Source of the DNA: RYN-230 sp963770535 | GTDB lineage: Bacteria > Actinomycetota > Actinomycetes > Streptosporangiales > Streptosporangiaceae | Assembly: GCA_963770535.1 (NCBI GenBank) | Contig: CAVYPZ010000007.1 | Coordinates: 62,001 to 126,000 of the forward strand | Reading direction: 5' to 3' | DNA length: 64,000 nucleotides | Shown: one piece after another, positions 1-7,988 of the stretch | How the letters are laid out: every line of letters begins with the position of its first letter | Position numbering within the stretch: the first letter of the stretch is position 1 | Notes under the pieces: model-generated | Database searches by the model: none | Told to the model about the DNA's origin: nothing | What the model saw: only the letters and a program-made list of their open reading frames with translations | Made by a program: the position numbers and the translations under genes

Positions 1-274
1 CGTAGGTCATCACCACCAGACCGTCGGCGAAGTGCCGGCCGTCCGTGGTTGGGACCGGCACCGGCACCGGCATCCCTTCACGGTCGAGGTGCCGCAACAG
101 GTCGGTCTCCCACGCGAGATCAGCGTCGCTGCGCTGGCCGAGACGACCGACCGCGAGGTGCCCGTTTACGCGCACGCTCCACACCTCGTTGACGCCAACT
201 CCGCCAGTGAGCAGTTCGATGCGAACGACGTCGTCACCCCACTGCTCCAGTGCCGCCCATCCCACCGGCCACAT
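1..274 (-). CDS. APH/homoserine-kinase-like phosphotransferase, 3' end outside window
   Basis: Reading leftward from an ATG at 272-274, the frame is open for 91 residues to the window edge; a stop lies five codons upstream, so the start cannot be much earlier. The protein begins MWPVGWAALEQWGDD. It contains a glycine-rich nucleotide loop (LLTGGVGVNEVW), a short strand (VNGHLAVGRLGQ) and a helix with a conserved-type Glu (WETDLLRHLDREG) followed by PVPVPVPTTDGR, which is the N-lobe pattern of aminoglycoside phosphotransferase / homoserine kinase type II folds. The catalytic lobe lies outside the window, so the substrate cannot be inferred. No clear ribosome binding site is visible. The open frames on the opposite strand here look like shadows of this gene. 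Confidence 0.65.
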   Translation of the reverse strand, partial: MWPVGWAALEQWGDDVVRIELLTGGVGVNEVWSVRVNGHLAVGRLGQRSDADLAWETDLLRHLDREGMPVPVPVPTTDGRHFADGLVVMTY

Positions 275-321
275 CTTCGCAGAGGGTCACGAAGCACTCG
301 ACGAAATTACGAACCCGCCGC

Positions 322-433
322 TCGCCTCGGCCACGCCGACCCTTCGATCACTCTGCGGGTCTGCGCCATGTGCTCAGGAACCCAGCTCTCCGAAGCGGCG
401 AACACCGCGCAGGCTATGCAAGCCGCTAGCTAG
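322..433 (+). pseudogene. Tyrosine recombinase/integrase C-terminal remnant
   Basis: About 36 codons read NYEPAARLGHADPSITLRV, then a corrupted stretch, then QLSEAANTAQAMQAAS and a TAG. This matches the end of actinophage and AICE-type integrases (LGHADPSITLRVYAHV followed by an acidic-Ala tail). The catalytic Tyr codon reads TGC (Cys). The next few residues come back into register only if one base is added and one removed, i.e. two compensating indels. All upstream catalytic residues (R-H-x-x-R) are gone; the sequence to the left is occupied by the opposite-strand kinase. The remnant ends 65 bp from a tRNA-Arg 3' end, the classical attachment position for such elements. Confidence 0.65.
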
Positions 434-436
434 TCG

Positions 437-457
437 CTGTTAGCAGATCTGTTAGCA
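437..457. repeat. Direct repeat CTGTTAGCA x2, 12-bp period
   Basis: CTGTTAGCA occurs at 437-445 and again at 449-457, between the integrase remnant and the tRNA-Arg terminator. Short direct repeats between int and the tRNA attachment site are the usual form of integrase arm-type binding sites. That role is an inference from position. Confidence 0.45.
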
Positions 458-459
458 AT

Positions 460-489
460 GAGGCCCCTGCCGGAACTGGCGGGGGCCTC
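460..489 (-). terminator. Terminator hairpin after tRNA-Arg
   Basis: GAGGCCCCTGCC (460-471) pairs with GGCGGGGGCCTC (478-489), a 12-bp stem with one wobble and a 6-nt loop, starting ten bases beyond the 3' end of the minus-strand tRNA. The following transcribed bases (ATTGCTAACAG) are only mildly U-rich. It could also be part of an attachment site. Confidence 0.5.
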
Positions 490-498
490 TGACCTGGG

Positions 499-571
499 CG
501 CGCTCGGAGGGACTCGAACCCCCAACCTTCTGATCCGTAGTCAGATGCTCTATCCGTTGAGCTACGAGCGC
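499..571 (-). tRNA. tRNA-Arg (ACG)
   Basis: The minus strand folds as a 73-nt cloverleaf. The acceptor stem is GCGCTCG (565-571) with CGAGCGC (500-506), and the discriminator is G. The anticodon stem TCTGA/TCAGA closes a loop CTACGGA giving anticodon ACG. The T arm has the usual GGTTCGAGTCC. CCA is not encoded. An integrase remnant and a terminator lie on its 3' side. Confidence 0.95.
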
Positions 572-684
572 AGTCGTTGCAGCATACTGCACGCCGAATC
601 CTCACGGTGTGCACTAGCGACCCGCGCCCGGCCCAGCGGCGGCGATAGGGGGCACGCGGTATTTGCCGGTGCCGCCATCAGGCG

Positions 685-1101
685 TCAGGCCGGGATGGCA
701 CCAAGCTGCTGCATCAGGGCGACGCCGTCGAACTGCGTCCAGAGGTCGGTCACGCGACCTTCCTTGAGGCGGTAGAAGTTCATGCCCTCGACCCTGATCG
801 TCTGGCCGGAGGCGGGGATCCCCATGAGCTCCTGCTGCAGAGAACCGGTCACCACCCACCGGGTAGCGACGGTGTCGCCGCTGGCGATGATGTCCTGCAG
901 GTCCTCCACCAGGTCGGGGAACCCCGCCTTGAAGCCCGCGACCTTCTGCTTGAAGCCGGCCAGCGTCGGCTCTTCGCCCGGCGCTGGATTGTGGTCAACG
1001 AGGCCCGGGTCGCTGAGCTCGTCGATGGTCGCCTGGTCGGCCGCGCGGAACGCGTGCTCGAAGCGCGTGATGATCTCGACGTTGGCTGTTACCTGACCCA
1101 T
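685..1101 (-). CDS. SnoaL-like / ester cyclase family protein
   Basis: A 138-residue protein starting MGQVTANVEIITRFEHAF. The ATG at 1099-1101 is preceded by GGAG six bases upstream, so I use it rather than the longer open frame. The pattern VDHNPAPGEEPTLAGFKQKV, FPDLVEDLQDIIASGDTVATRW and the final YRLKEGRVTDLWTQFD is the NTF2-like SnoaL fold of the 'ester cyclase' family: small homomeric cytosolic proteins that bind hydrophobic or polyketide-like ligands. The His and Asp positions expected in the pocket are present, but the true substrate is unknown. It is a lone gene; a strong nested palindrome lies just upstream (1167-1207) and is likely its operator. Confidence 0.8.
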   Translation of the reverse strand: MGQVTANVEIITRFEHAFRAADQATIDELSDPGLVDHNPAPGEEPTLAGFKQKVAGFKAGFPDLVEDLQDIIASGDTVATRWVVTGSLQQELMGIPASGQTIRVEGMNFYRLKEGRVTDLWTQFDGVALMQQLGAIPA

Positions 1102-1166
1102 GATCACTCCGTTCCCCGGGGGCTTGCGACTCGCGGCGGCCCTGTCTGCGCTGCTACCTGCATGTA

Positions 1167-1207
1167 GCAACTGCTTGGTTGCTATAGTATGGCAACCAAA
1201 TAGTTGC
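1167..1207. promoter_or_regulatory. Nested palindromic operator upstream of the SnoaL-like gene
   Basis: TTGGTTGC (1175-1182) and GCAACCAA (1192-1199) are perfect inverted repeats around the AT-rich spacer TATAGTATG, itself resembling a -10 element. A second, outer pair, GCAACT (1167-1172) and AGTTGC (1202-1207), flanks them. Such GTTGC/GCAAC symmetry is typical of dimeric repressors of the MarR or TetR kind. No regulator gene is adjacent in the window. Confidence 0.55.
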
Positions 1208-1257
1208 GTCAAGGTGGCGTTCGCTGCGGCCGCGGCGGGCACCCCGGATCGAGCGGG

Positions 1258-2199
1258 TCACTGCCTCAGCGGCTGGCCCCATTCCTCGTCTGTGTCCAGC
1301 TCGTGCCGCCACGGCGGTTCGGCACCAGCCTTGGCGCAGGTCAGCGACGCTACCCGGGCCGCTGCCGTGAGGGCGGCCAGCAGCTGCGGGGAGTGGGCCA
1401 GGTTCTCCCGGGCCAGCCCCCGTTCCGCCCACCAGGCCAGGAACGCCCCGCCGAAAGCGTCACCGGCGCCGACGGTGTCCACCACCTCGACCGGCGGCAC
1501 CTGGACGGCGAGCTCGTCGCCGCCGGTGAACGCGTGAATCGACGCGGGCCCGTCGGTGACCAGGACGCAACGGGCACCCCAGCCGAGCAGGATCTGCGCG
1601 GCTTCCACGATGCCGTGGCCGGGCAACAGGAGGGACAGGTCCTCGGTGCTCGTCTTCAGGACGTCGGTGCGGGGCAGGATGCGGCGGATCCTCGCCCGGT
1701 GCGCGTCCGCGTCGGGGATGGCCTGGGCCCGCCAGTTCGGATCCAGCATCAGCAGTATCTCGGGTGGGAGGTCATACGCGAGGCGCTCGAGCTCGGACGC
1801 CATCGGGTCCACGACGAGCGCCACCGAGCCGATGTGCACCGCCGTCACGTCGGCCTGCAGTGCCTGCCGTGCCGCGGCCCGATCCAGCATGAAGGTCGCC
1901 GTCTGGGTGACATGGAACCAGTACTTGGCGACGCCGTGGCCGTCAAGCGCCACGATGGCCAGCGCCGTCGGCTCAGGCACCGGATCGGGGAGGGCCAGCT
2001 CCACGCCGTCCCGGGCCAGCTTCGCGGCGAGGAGCTGGCCGAACGGGTCGGTGGAGAAACGGCCCAGGAAACGGGCGGGCTGGCCCAGCCGGGCGATGGT
2101 CCGTGCGGCAGTGAAGGGTCCCCCGCCAGGGCTGGCGTGCACCCCGCCGTCCGGGCCGGTGATCAGATCGATGAGGCTCTCACCAGCCACCAGGATCAT
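1258..2199 (-). CDS. PfkB-family carbohydrate kinase
   Basis: 313 residues, normal length for ribokinase/fructokinase. The N-terminus MILVAGESLIDLI and the glycine-rich SPGGGPFTAARTIARLG (about 23-39) match the first PfkB signature. The second signature VVDTVGAGDAFGGAF lies near residue 239, with the catalytic Asp at 247 in GAGD (anion hole plus general base). It should phosphorylate a sugar at a hydroxymethyl group with ATP, in the cytosol; fructokinase is the most likely activity given its neighbours. Downstream of it on the chromosome sits the SnoaL-like gene; upstream lie a broken sugar ABC ATPase and a broken alpha-glucosidase, so this is probably the last intact gene of an old disaccharide-use locus. 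Confidence 0.85.
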   Translation of the reverse strand: MILVAGESLIDLITGPDGGVHASPGGGPFTAARTIARLGQPARFLGRFSTDPFGQLLAAKLARDGVELALPDPVPEPTALAIVALDGHGVAKYWFHVTQTATFMLDRAAARQALQADVTAVHIGSVALVVDPMASELERLAYDLPPEILLMLDPNWRAQAIPDADAHRARIRRILPRTDVLKTSTEDLSLLLPGHGIVEAAQILLGWGARCVLVTDGPASIHAFTGGDELAVQVPPVEVVDTVGAGDAFGGAFLAWWAERGLARENLAHSPQLLAALTAAARVASLTCAKAGAEPPWRHELDTDEEWGQPLRQ

Positions 2200-2493
2200 G
2201 GACCGCTCCCGTTACTCGCGTGCCCGCGCAGGCAGGCACAGGGCTGTGCCAGCCTGGCCAGCTGTAGGTGCCCGGTTTCCGTGTCATCTGACACCGCCGT
2301 GACCTGCAAAACGTTCGACATCTCGGTGAGTGTCATCGCCTGTTGTCCCACGACGGTGTCATGCCGATCAGTCTTGCCGGCCCTCTGGGTGATTAGCCAC
2401 GCCAAGCGGAGGGGCACTGGATCACGGTTTCCGGCGGTCAGCCGCTAGGGCCGCATACTAAGTACCTCCTACCTGCCCTGTGGTGTGATCGCT
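2200..2493. other. Gap between PfkB kinase and ABC pseudogene
   Basis: No convincing gene. GTGTCATCTGACAC (2281-2294) is a 14-bp palindrome, and TGTCAT recurs twice within the next 90 bases. It may be an old operator of the sugar locus. The open frame on the minus strand at 2196-2417 has no recognisable family. Confidence 0.4.
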
Positions 2494-3148
<655 letters not shown>

Positions 3149-3205
3149 TTGGGGACCTCCCGTGCTGTGTGGTCAAGGATGAGCGGACGGTGACGCTGAC
3201 GGCGG

Positions 3206-3845
3206 TTAGCGCCCTGGGCTTTTCGTGGGCATGGCATCAGATGCGGGCCCGTGTTTGTGCGACTGCCGACGGGCGATTCGATCGGTCGCCGGAGGGACGA
3301 GCCAGGCGGTGGTGTCCGCGGGCAGCAGGCCCTCCTGCAGGGGGGAGCTGGCGACGACCACGGTTCCGTGCGGCAGCGGAACGGCCGGGGCCCGAAGTTG
3401 GTCACGCGCTGCCAGCCGCCGGGACGGCGAAAGTGCAGCACCCGCCCGTTGGTGCCGGGCATCCATTCCAGGCTTTCAGCGGCCTGGAGCTGGCGGCGCC
3501 AGCTCAGCGCCCGCCGGTACAGGACCAGCGTGGATCGGGAGTCGTGCTCCTGCGCCTGGGCGCTGAGCGGGCCGAACCAGGCCGGCTGTGGCAGGTGCGC
3601 GGCACCACTGCTGAACCCGAACGACGGTCCGTCAGCCGTCCAGGGCAGCGGGACCCGGCACCCGTCGCGGCCTTTTTCCGCGCCGCCGGACCTCAGGAAG
3701 GGCGGGATCTTCGCGAAGCTCGGCGGGGATGTCCGTGACCTCGTGCAGCCCGGGTTCCTCCCCCTGGTACAGGTAGGCCGACCCGGGCAGCGCCAGCATC
3801 AGCAGGGTGGCGGGCGGGCGCGCCGCAGGCCCAGACCGTGATCGA
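3206..3845 (-). pseudogene. GH13 alpha-glucosidase C-terminal remnant
   Basis: Read leftward, three frames in succession give LLMLALPGSAYLYQGEEPGLHE..IPAELREDPA, then FLRSGGAEKGRDGCRVPLPW..FGFSSGAAHLPQPAWFGPLS..LVLYRRALSWRRQL, then PLPHGTVVVASSPLQEGLLPADTTAWL. This is the last third of an oligo-1,6-glucosidase/alpha-glucosidase (family length about 530). The YQGEELGL segment and the VPLPW loop are diagnostic. The catalytic Asp/Glu of the barrel are missing. There are at least two frameshifts. It lies next to the broken sugar ABC ATPase, so both belong to one decayed disaccharide locus. Confidence 0.75.
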
Positions 3846-3930
3846 GCTGGGGTGGGCTGTCGTCACTGAGCAGCCGCGGCCGCTACGGCATCCGGCTTTC
3901 TGAAACGGCTAAAGGCGTCTCGGCGACGTA

Positions 3931-6369
3931 TCAGCCCGGGGCCATGTCGACGAACCGGCTGTAATGACCCTGGAAGGCCACGGTCACGGTCGCGGTTGGC
4001 CCGTTGCGGTGCTTAGCCACGATCAGGTCCGCCTCGCCGGCCCGCGGTGACTCCCGCTCGTAGGCGTCCTCGCGGTGCAGCAGGATCACCACGTCCGAGT
4101 CCTGCTCGATGCTGTTGTGCAGGCTAATCCCGTTGGCGACGAAGTTGTGCGTGCCGGGAACGGTCGCGTCGTACACCGGCTGCTCGCCCAGGCTCTGCAC
4201 CGCAGCGATCTGGTCCCAGAACACGTCGTTGGTGGCCACCATCTCAAGGTCGGCGTCATCCAGGATCGTGGCCACCTGAGCGAGTGGTTGCCGGCCGGGT
4301 GCGTCCTTCATCAGGGTGTCCCGGCCGGGCCGACGGCCTCCCGATCCGTGGTCAGATGCTCTATCGCGGAAGGCACGAAGCGCGGGTTCGGTGCCGCGGA
4401 GCGGGGCGGGGCCGCCCTCCATCGCACCACGCAAGCGCTCCCAGACCTCACCAGGAACTGGCGCCGCGCCCGCGGCGTCCTCCCGGAGCCTCCTGCGCGC
4501 CAGCTCGGCCATGCGCCCGCCAGCGCCGGGAATCTCGATGCCGTCCAGGAACCGGAGCTGATCCTCGGGACTGTCCACCACCAGCCGGTAGCAGCGCCTG
4601 GCCGGGCCCCCCCGGACTTCGGCGATCCGCGTCATCACGTTGAAGCGCAGCAGCAGCCGGGCGAGGTCATCGATCAGCCGACGGTCCGAGGAGACGTAAT
4701 AAACGCAGGACTCTCCCTCGACATCCCAGGCGATACAGCCACCTGAGCCCCAGAGATGACGCAGGAACAACGCGATCTGGGACCGGGGGGCGGAGAAGAA
4801 CGCGGCGGGGACCGGATTCCCGGCCGGATCACCGGCCAGCCGGGAAGCGAGCAGGACGACATCGGATTCTGGCATCGATCGCAGGTCGATCGGGCCTGGA
4901 GTGTGCCGGGGCACGGCGACCCGGGACCCGACTCCCAGCTCTCCCAGCGAGCGCCAGCCGCCGTAGGTAAGAAACGGGTGGCTGGCCGTGGCCTGCACCT
5001 CACGGCCGGAGCGCAGGCGGACCTTGAACACTTCCCTGACCCCGCTGGGGAAGGCGTGGGTCATCGTCCGCGGGATCAGCCGCAACCGCTCGTCCAGCGA
5101 CCAGACCGGGACGTCGCGCTCCCCGCTCGCCAGCAATTCGCCCAGCGTGACCTCCGCCCCGGTGTCGGCCCGCAGGATCCGGGTATCCGCCGTCAGGCAG
5201 CCGGATTCGCGCAGGTCAGACAGGAGAGGCTTCTTGTCGTTGCGCTGTTCCGGTCCCCGGTTGAGCTGGGAGAGCGCGATGACCGGGACGTCGATCTCCT
5301 TGGCCAGCAGCTTCAGCGACCGCGACATCTCCGACACTTCCTGCTGCCGGTTCTCCACCCGCTTGGGGGAACTCATCAGCTGCAGGTAATCGATGATCAC
5401 CATCCGGAGGCCCTGGCGCTGCTTCAGCCGCCGGCACTTGGCCCGGATCTCCATCATCGACATGTTGGGCGAGTCGTCGATGTAGAGCGGTGCGTCCACC
5501 ACCTCGCTCATCCGCCGGGCGAGCGTGGCCCAGTCCTCCTCGCCCATCTGCCCGGTGCGCATGCTGTGCAGGGACACCCGGGACTCGGCGGACAGCAGCC
5601 GCATCGTGATCTCGTTGCGGCTCATCTCCAGGCTGAAAATCACCGTCGGCAGACTGTGCTTTATGGCCGCTGACCTGGCAAGATCCAAAGCCAGGGTACT
5701 TTTCCCAATCGCAGGACGGGCCGCGATGACCACCATCTGGCCGGCGTGCAGGCCGTTGGTGAGCGAGTCGAGGTCGGCAAAGCCGGTGGGCACCCCGGTC
5801 ATCTTCCCGCCGTGGCTGCCGATCGCCTCGATCTCGTCCAGGGCGCCGGGCATGATGTCGGACAGCGGCAGGTAGTCCTCGCTGACCCGGCGCTCGGTGA
5901 CCCCGTAAACCTCGGCCTGGGCCCGGTCCACCAGCTCGTCGGCCTCGCCGTCGCCGGAGTAGCCGAGCTGGACGATGCGGGTGCCGACCTCGACCAGGCG
6001 GCGCAGGATGGCCCGCTCCCGGACGATCCGGGCGTAGTAGCCGGCGTTGGCCGCGGTGGGCACGGACGCGATGAGCGTGTGCAGGTAGCTGGGGCCGCCG
6101 ACGCGGGCCAGCTCCCCCCGCTTGTTCAGCAGGTCAGAGACGGTCACCGCGTCGGCCGGCTCGCCCCGGCCGTACAGTTCGAGGATGGCTTCGTGGATGA
6201 TCTGGTGCGCGGGCCGGTAATGATCGTCGGGCCGGATGGTCTCCATCACGTCGGAGATCGCGTCCTTGGACAGCAGCATCCCGCCGAGGGCGCACTGCTC
6301 CGCGGCCACATCGTGAGGCGGGGTCCGATCGAAGCTCTCCCCCCGGGGAGCGATTTCGGCCACGCTCAC
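3931..6369 (-). CDS. dnaB: Replicative DNA helicase DnaB, intein-containing precursor
   Basis: 812 residues: N-extein 1-390, intein 391-752, C-extein 753-812. The spliced helicase is 450 residues, the normal size. The N-terminal DnaG-interaction domain begins PHDVAAEQCALGGMLLS; the RecA-like motor has Walker A ARPAIGKST (217-225), FSLEMS, and Walker B MVIIDYLQLM; the C-terminal part reads SIEQDSDVVILLHR and ends IVAKHRNGPTATVTVAF. DnaB unwinds the fork as a hexameric ring. Its activity depends on splicing out the intein, which sits just before the invariant SIEQD element at the subunit interface. The gene is monocistronic here. The start MSVAEIAPRG is the first in frame. Confidence 0.97.
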   Translation of the reverse strand: MSVAEIAPRGESFDRTPPHDVAAEQCALGGMLLSKDAISDVMETIRPDDHYRPAHQIIHEAILELYGRGEPADAVTVSDLLNKRGELARVGGPSYLHTLIASVPTAANAGYYARIVRERAILRRLVEVGTRIVQLGYSGDGEADELVDRAQAEVYGVTERRVSEDYLPLSDIMPGALDEIEAIGSHGGKMTGVPTGFADLDSLTNGLHAGQMVVIAARPAIGKSTLALDLARSAAIKHSLPTVIFSLEMSRNEITMRLLSAESRVSLHSMRTGQMGEEDWATLARRMSEVVDAPLYIDDSPNMSMMEIRAKCRRLKQRQGLRMVIIDYLQLMSSPKRVENRQQEVSEMSRSLKLLAKEIDVPVIALSQLNRGPEQRNDKKPLLSDLRESGCLTADTRILRADTGAEVTLGELLASGERDVPVWSLDERLRLIPRTMTHAFPSGVREVFKVRLRSGREVQATASHPFLTYGGWRSLGELGVGSRVAVPRHTPGPIDLRSMPESDVVLLASRLAGDPAGNPVPAAFFSAPRSQIALFLRHLWGSGGCIAWDVEGESCVYYVSSDRRLIDDLARLLLRFNVMTRIAEVRGGPARRCYRLVVDSPEDQLRFLDGIEIPGAGGRMAELARRRLREDAAGAAPVPGEVWERLRGAMEGGPAPLRGTEPALRAFRDRASDHGSGGRRPGRDTLMKDAPGRQPLAQVATILDDADLEMVATNDVFWDQIAAVQSLGEQPVYDATVPGTHNFVANGISLHNSIEQDSDVVILLHREDAYERESPRAGEADLIVAKHRNGPTATVTVAFQGHYSRFVDMAPG
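4114..5199 (-). other. DnaB intein with degenerate homing endonuclease
   Basis: 362 residues inserted at DLRESG/SIEQD, the site used by the Synechocystis DnaB intein. Splicing blocks are intact: Cys1 (CLTADTRIL), block B with the TxxH-type SHPFL (about 464), block F YDATVPGTHNFVA and a terminal His-Asn, with Ser as +1 residue. The middle is a shrunken LAGLIDADG region: the first motif survives only as LLASRLAGDPAG, and the second reads FLRHLWGSGGCI where functional enzymes have an acidic residue (D to G). Splicing is therefore expected, homing not. Confidence 0.88.
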
Positions 6370-6860
6370 CAGCCATCACCTCCCCGTGAACCAGAGTCCC
6401 CCGGACCGTCGCCGTTGCGGCGGCCTGACCCTGTTGTAGTCGCCCGGTCTGACAGTTTGGTCGGGGCCCGCGGCGCCGTCCAATCGTGCTGTGCACAGGT
6501 CTGTGGACAGCCTGTGCAGACACGCCGCCAGCGCTGTGCGCAGCCTGGGGATACAGCTGGGGATGACCGCCGGTCCCGGCCCTCGCAGACGGTCACTGCC
6601 TGCGGTTATGCCATCCACCGGATGTGTGCGGAAAAAACCACGGACGCCATTTTCCGTCCACACGGGACGCCGAGTTATCCACATACGGAGGGTGACGTCA
6701 AACGTGGGATCCGGTGGCTGGGTGACGCCGCCGCGCCGGTAACGCCCTGTGGCGGCAGACGGGGGGAGGCTGTGGCGCGGCCGCGGCTCGGCAGGGCCCG
6801 GCCGCGGCCCAGTCCGGGAAACAACCGGCGATCATGCCAGCCGCTGCCCTAGGATCCGGC
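6370..6860. other. dnaB upstream region with DnaA boxes
   Basis: No protein gene recognised in this 491-bp stretch. It holds a perfect DnaA box TTATCCACA at 6675-6683 and a near box TGTGGACAG at 6502-6510, with further CTGTGCA/CTGTGGA repeats between 6490 and 6545. It must also hold the dnaB promoter. Confidence 0.5.
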
Positions 6861-7085
6861 ATGTGTTCGATAACGGACCCGCGGCTGGCCATGATCGGCA
6901 CGGCGATCGACGAGCTCGCCGAGGAGGCCCGGGCTGCGGCAGCCTGCCCCGGGCCGGCCCTGGGCACGCCGGACACGATGGCGGAGCGCGTGGCGGGCAT
7001 CTGGGCGATGGTCGCCGAGCTCGACCCGGGCCTGGCCCGGCGGCTCGCTGAGTACACCGGCCCGGAGGCTGCCGGGCACGACTGA
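6861..7085 (+). CDS. Small conserved-looking hypothetical protein
   Basis: 74 residues, MCSITDPRLAMIGTAIDELAEEAR..., then MAERVAGIWAMVAELDPGLARRL. The ATG at 6861 has AGGA six bases upstream; an ATG 27 bases earlier is in frame but lacks a site. The amphipathic helices and the WAMVAELDP segment resemble pieces of actinobacterial DUF222/13E12-like proteins, but I cannot name a family. It converges on rplI with a strong terminator in between. Codon bias is normal for this genome. Confidence 0.55.
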   Translation: MCSITDPRLAMIGTAIDELAEEARAAAACPGPALGTPDTMAERVAGIWAMVAELDPGLARRLAEYTGPEAAGHD

Positions 7086-7121
7086 TCGCCGCGTGCCGTT
7101 ACCAGGGCACGCGGCGATCAG
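7082..7121. terminator. Bidirectional terminator between 6861-7085 and rplI
   Basis: CTGATCGCCGCGTGCC (7082-7097) and GGCACGCGGCGATCAG (7106-7121) form a perfect 16-bp stem with an 8-nt loop. It overlaps the stop of the plus-strand gene and lies 31 bp past the rplI stop, so it can serve both. Confidence 0.85.
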
Positions 7122-7152
7122 CCATGCGGATGAGAAGCCGCGTTGGGGCCGG

Positions 7153-7600
7153 TCAGGTCCCGGCGACATCCACCTCGAGGGTGGCGCTCACCTCGGGGTG
7201 CAGGCGGACGGTGACCTGGTGGCGCCCCACGGTCCGGATCGGGGTGGCGATCTCGATGCGGCGCCGGTCCAGCTCGGGGCCGCCGGCCGCGCGGACCGCG
7301 TCGGCGATGTCCGAGGCGCTGACCGAGCCGAACAGGCGGCCCTGCGCGCCGGCCCGGACCCTGATCTGCACGGTGAGCGCCGGACAGGGTCCCGGCCGCG
7401 GCCCTGGCGTCGTCCTGGCTGCGGATTTCCCGCGCCGAGCGGGCCCGGCGGATGAGGTCGATCTGCTTCTCGGCGCCCCGGGTCCAGCGCATGGCCAGGC
7501 CGCGCGGGATCAGGTAGTTACGCCCGTAACCGCCCTTGACCTCGACCACGTCACCTGGCTCGCCCAGGCCGGTGACCTCATTGGTGAGGATCAGTTTCAT
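7153..7600 (-). CDS. rplI: 50S ribosomal protein L9, one-base frameshift in the sequence
   Basis: The first part MKLILTNEVTGLGEPGDVVEVKGGYGRNYLIPRGLA is canonical L9 N-domain through the connecting helix (KQIDLIRRARSAREIRSQ). The C-domain GRLFGSVSASDIADAV..LDRRRI..PIRTVGRHQVTVRLHPEV is equally canonical but lies in another frame. The change occurs near 7385 within GTCCGGCGCTCACC, where one base is extra (448 nt in total). L9 binds 23S rRNA on the large subunit and limits frameshifting by ribosomes; it is dispensable in some bacteria, so real loss is possible, but the genome-wide pattern in this window favours a sequence error. Last gene of the rpsF-ssb-rpsR-rplI operon. Confidence 0.88.
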
Positions 7601-7637
7601 CGGTGTGCCACTCATCAGCTTCCGGCCTTCCCCGTCC

Positions 7638-7874
7638 TCAACGTGCCGTGCTGGTGTACGGCAGCAGGGCCATCTCGCGGGCGTTCTTGATCGCCTTGGC
7701 GACGTCACGCTGGTGCTGGGTGCAGTTCCCGGTGACCCGCCTGGCCCGGATCTTGCCCCGGTCGGAAATGAACTTCCGCAGCAGCCCGGTGTCCTTGTAG
7801 TCCACGTAGGAGATCTTCTCCTGGCAGAACAGGCAGACTTTCTTCCTGGGCTTGCGGATAGGTGCTTTCGCCAT
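7638..7874 (-). CDS. rpsR: 30S ribosomal protein S18
   Basis: 78 residues beginning MAKAPIRKPRKKVCLFCQEK, with the two-Cys pattern CLFC of the zinc-independent/C+ S18 form and the conserved core DTGLLRKFISDRGKIRARRVTGNCTQHQRDVAKAIKNAREMALLPYT. S18 pairs with S6 on the platform of the small subunit. Two adjacent ATG codons follow the site AGGAG; I use the second (7-nt spacing). It sits 37 bp ahead of rplI and 114 bp behind ssb in the operon. Confidence 0.97.
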   Translation of the reverse strand: MAKAPIRKPRKKVCLFCQEKISYVDYKDTGLLRKFISDRGKIRARRVTGNCTQHQRDVAKAIKNAREMALLPYTSTAR

Positions 7875-7988
7875 CATGGTGCTCCTGTAGAGAGCCCCGC
7901 TCGCCGCGGGGATGGTTTGTTTTGTTTTCTCAGGTGGCGGCCTGGCGCGAGGGGGACGGTCCCGGCCCGCCACGCGCCTGCTGCCGGG

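Noticed and set aside
2196..2417. 73-residue minus-strand frame as a transposase or regulator fragment
   Set aside because: No family pattern; the segment lies in a control region and overlaps the PfkB start.
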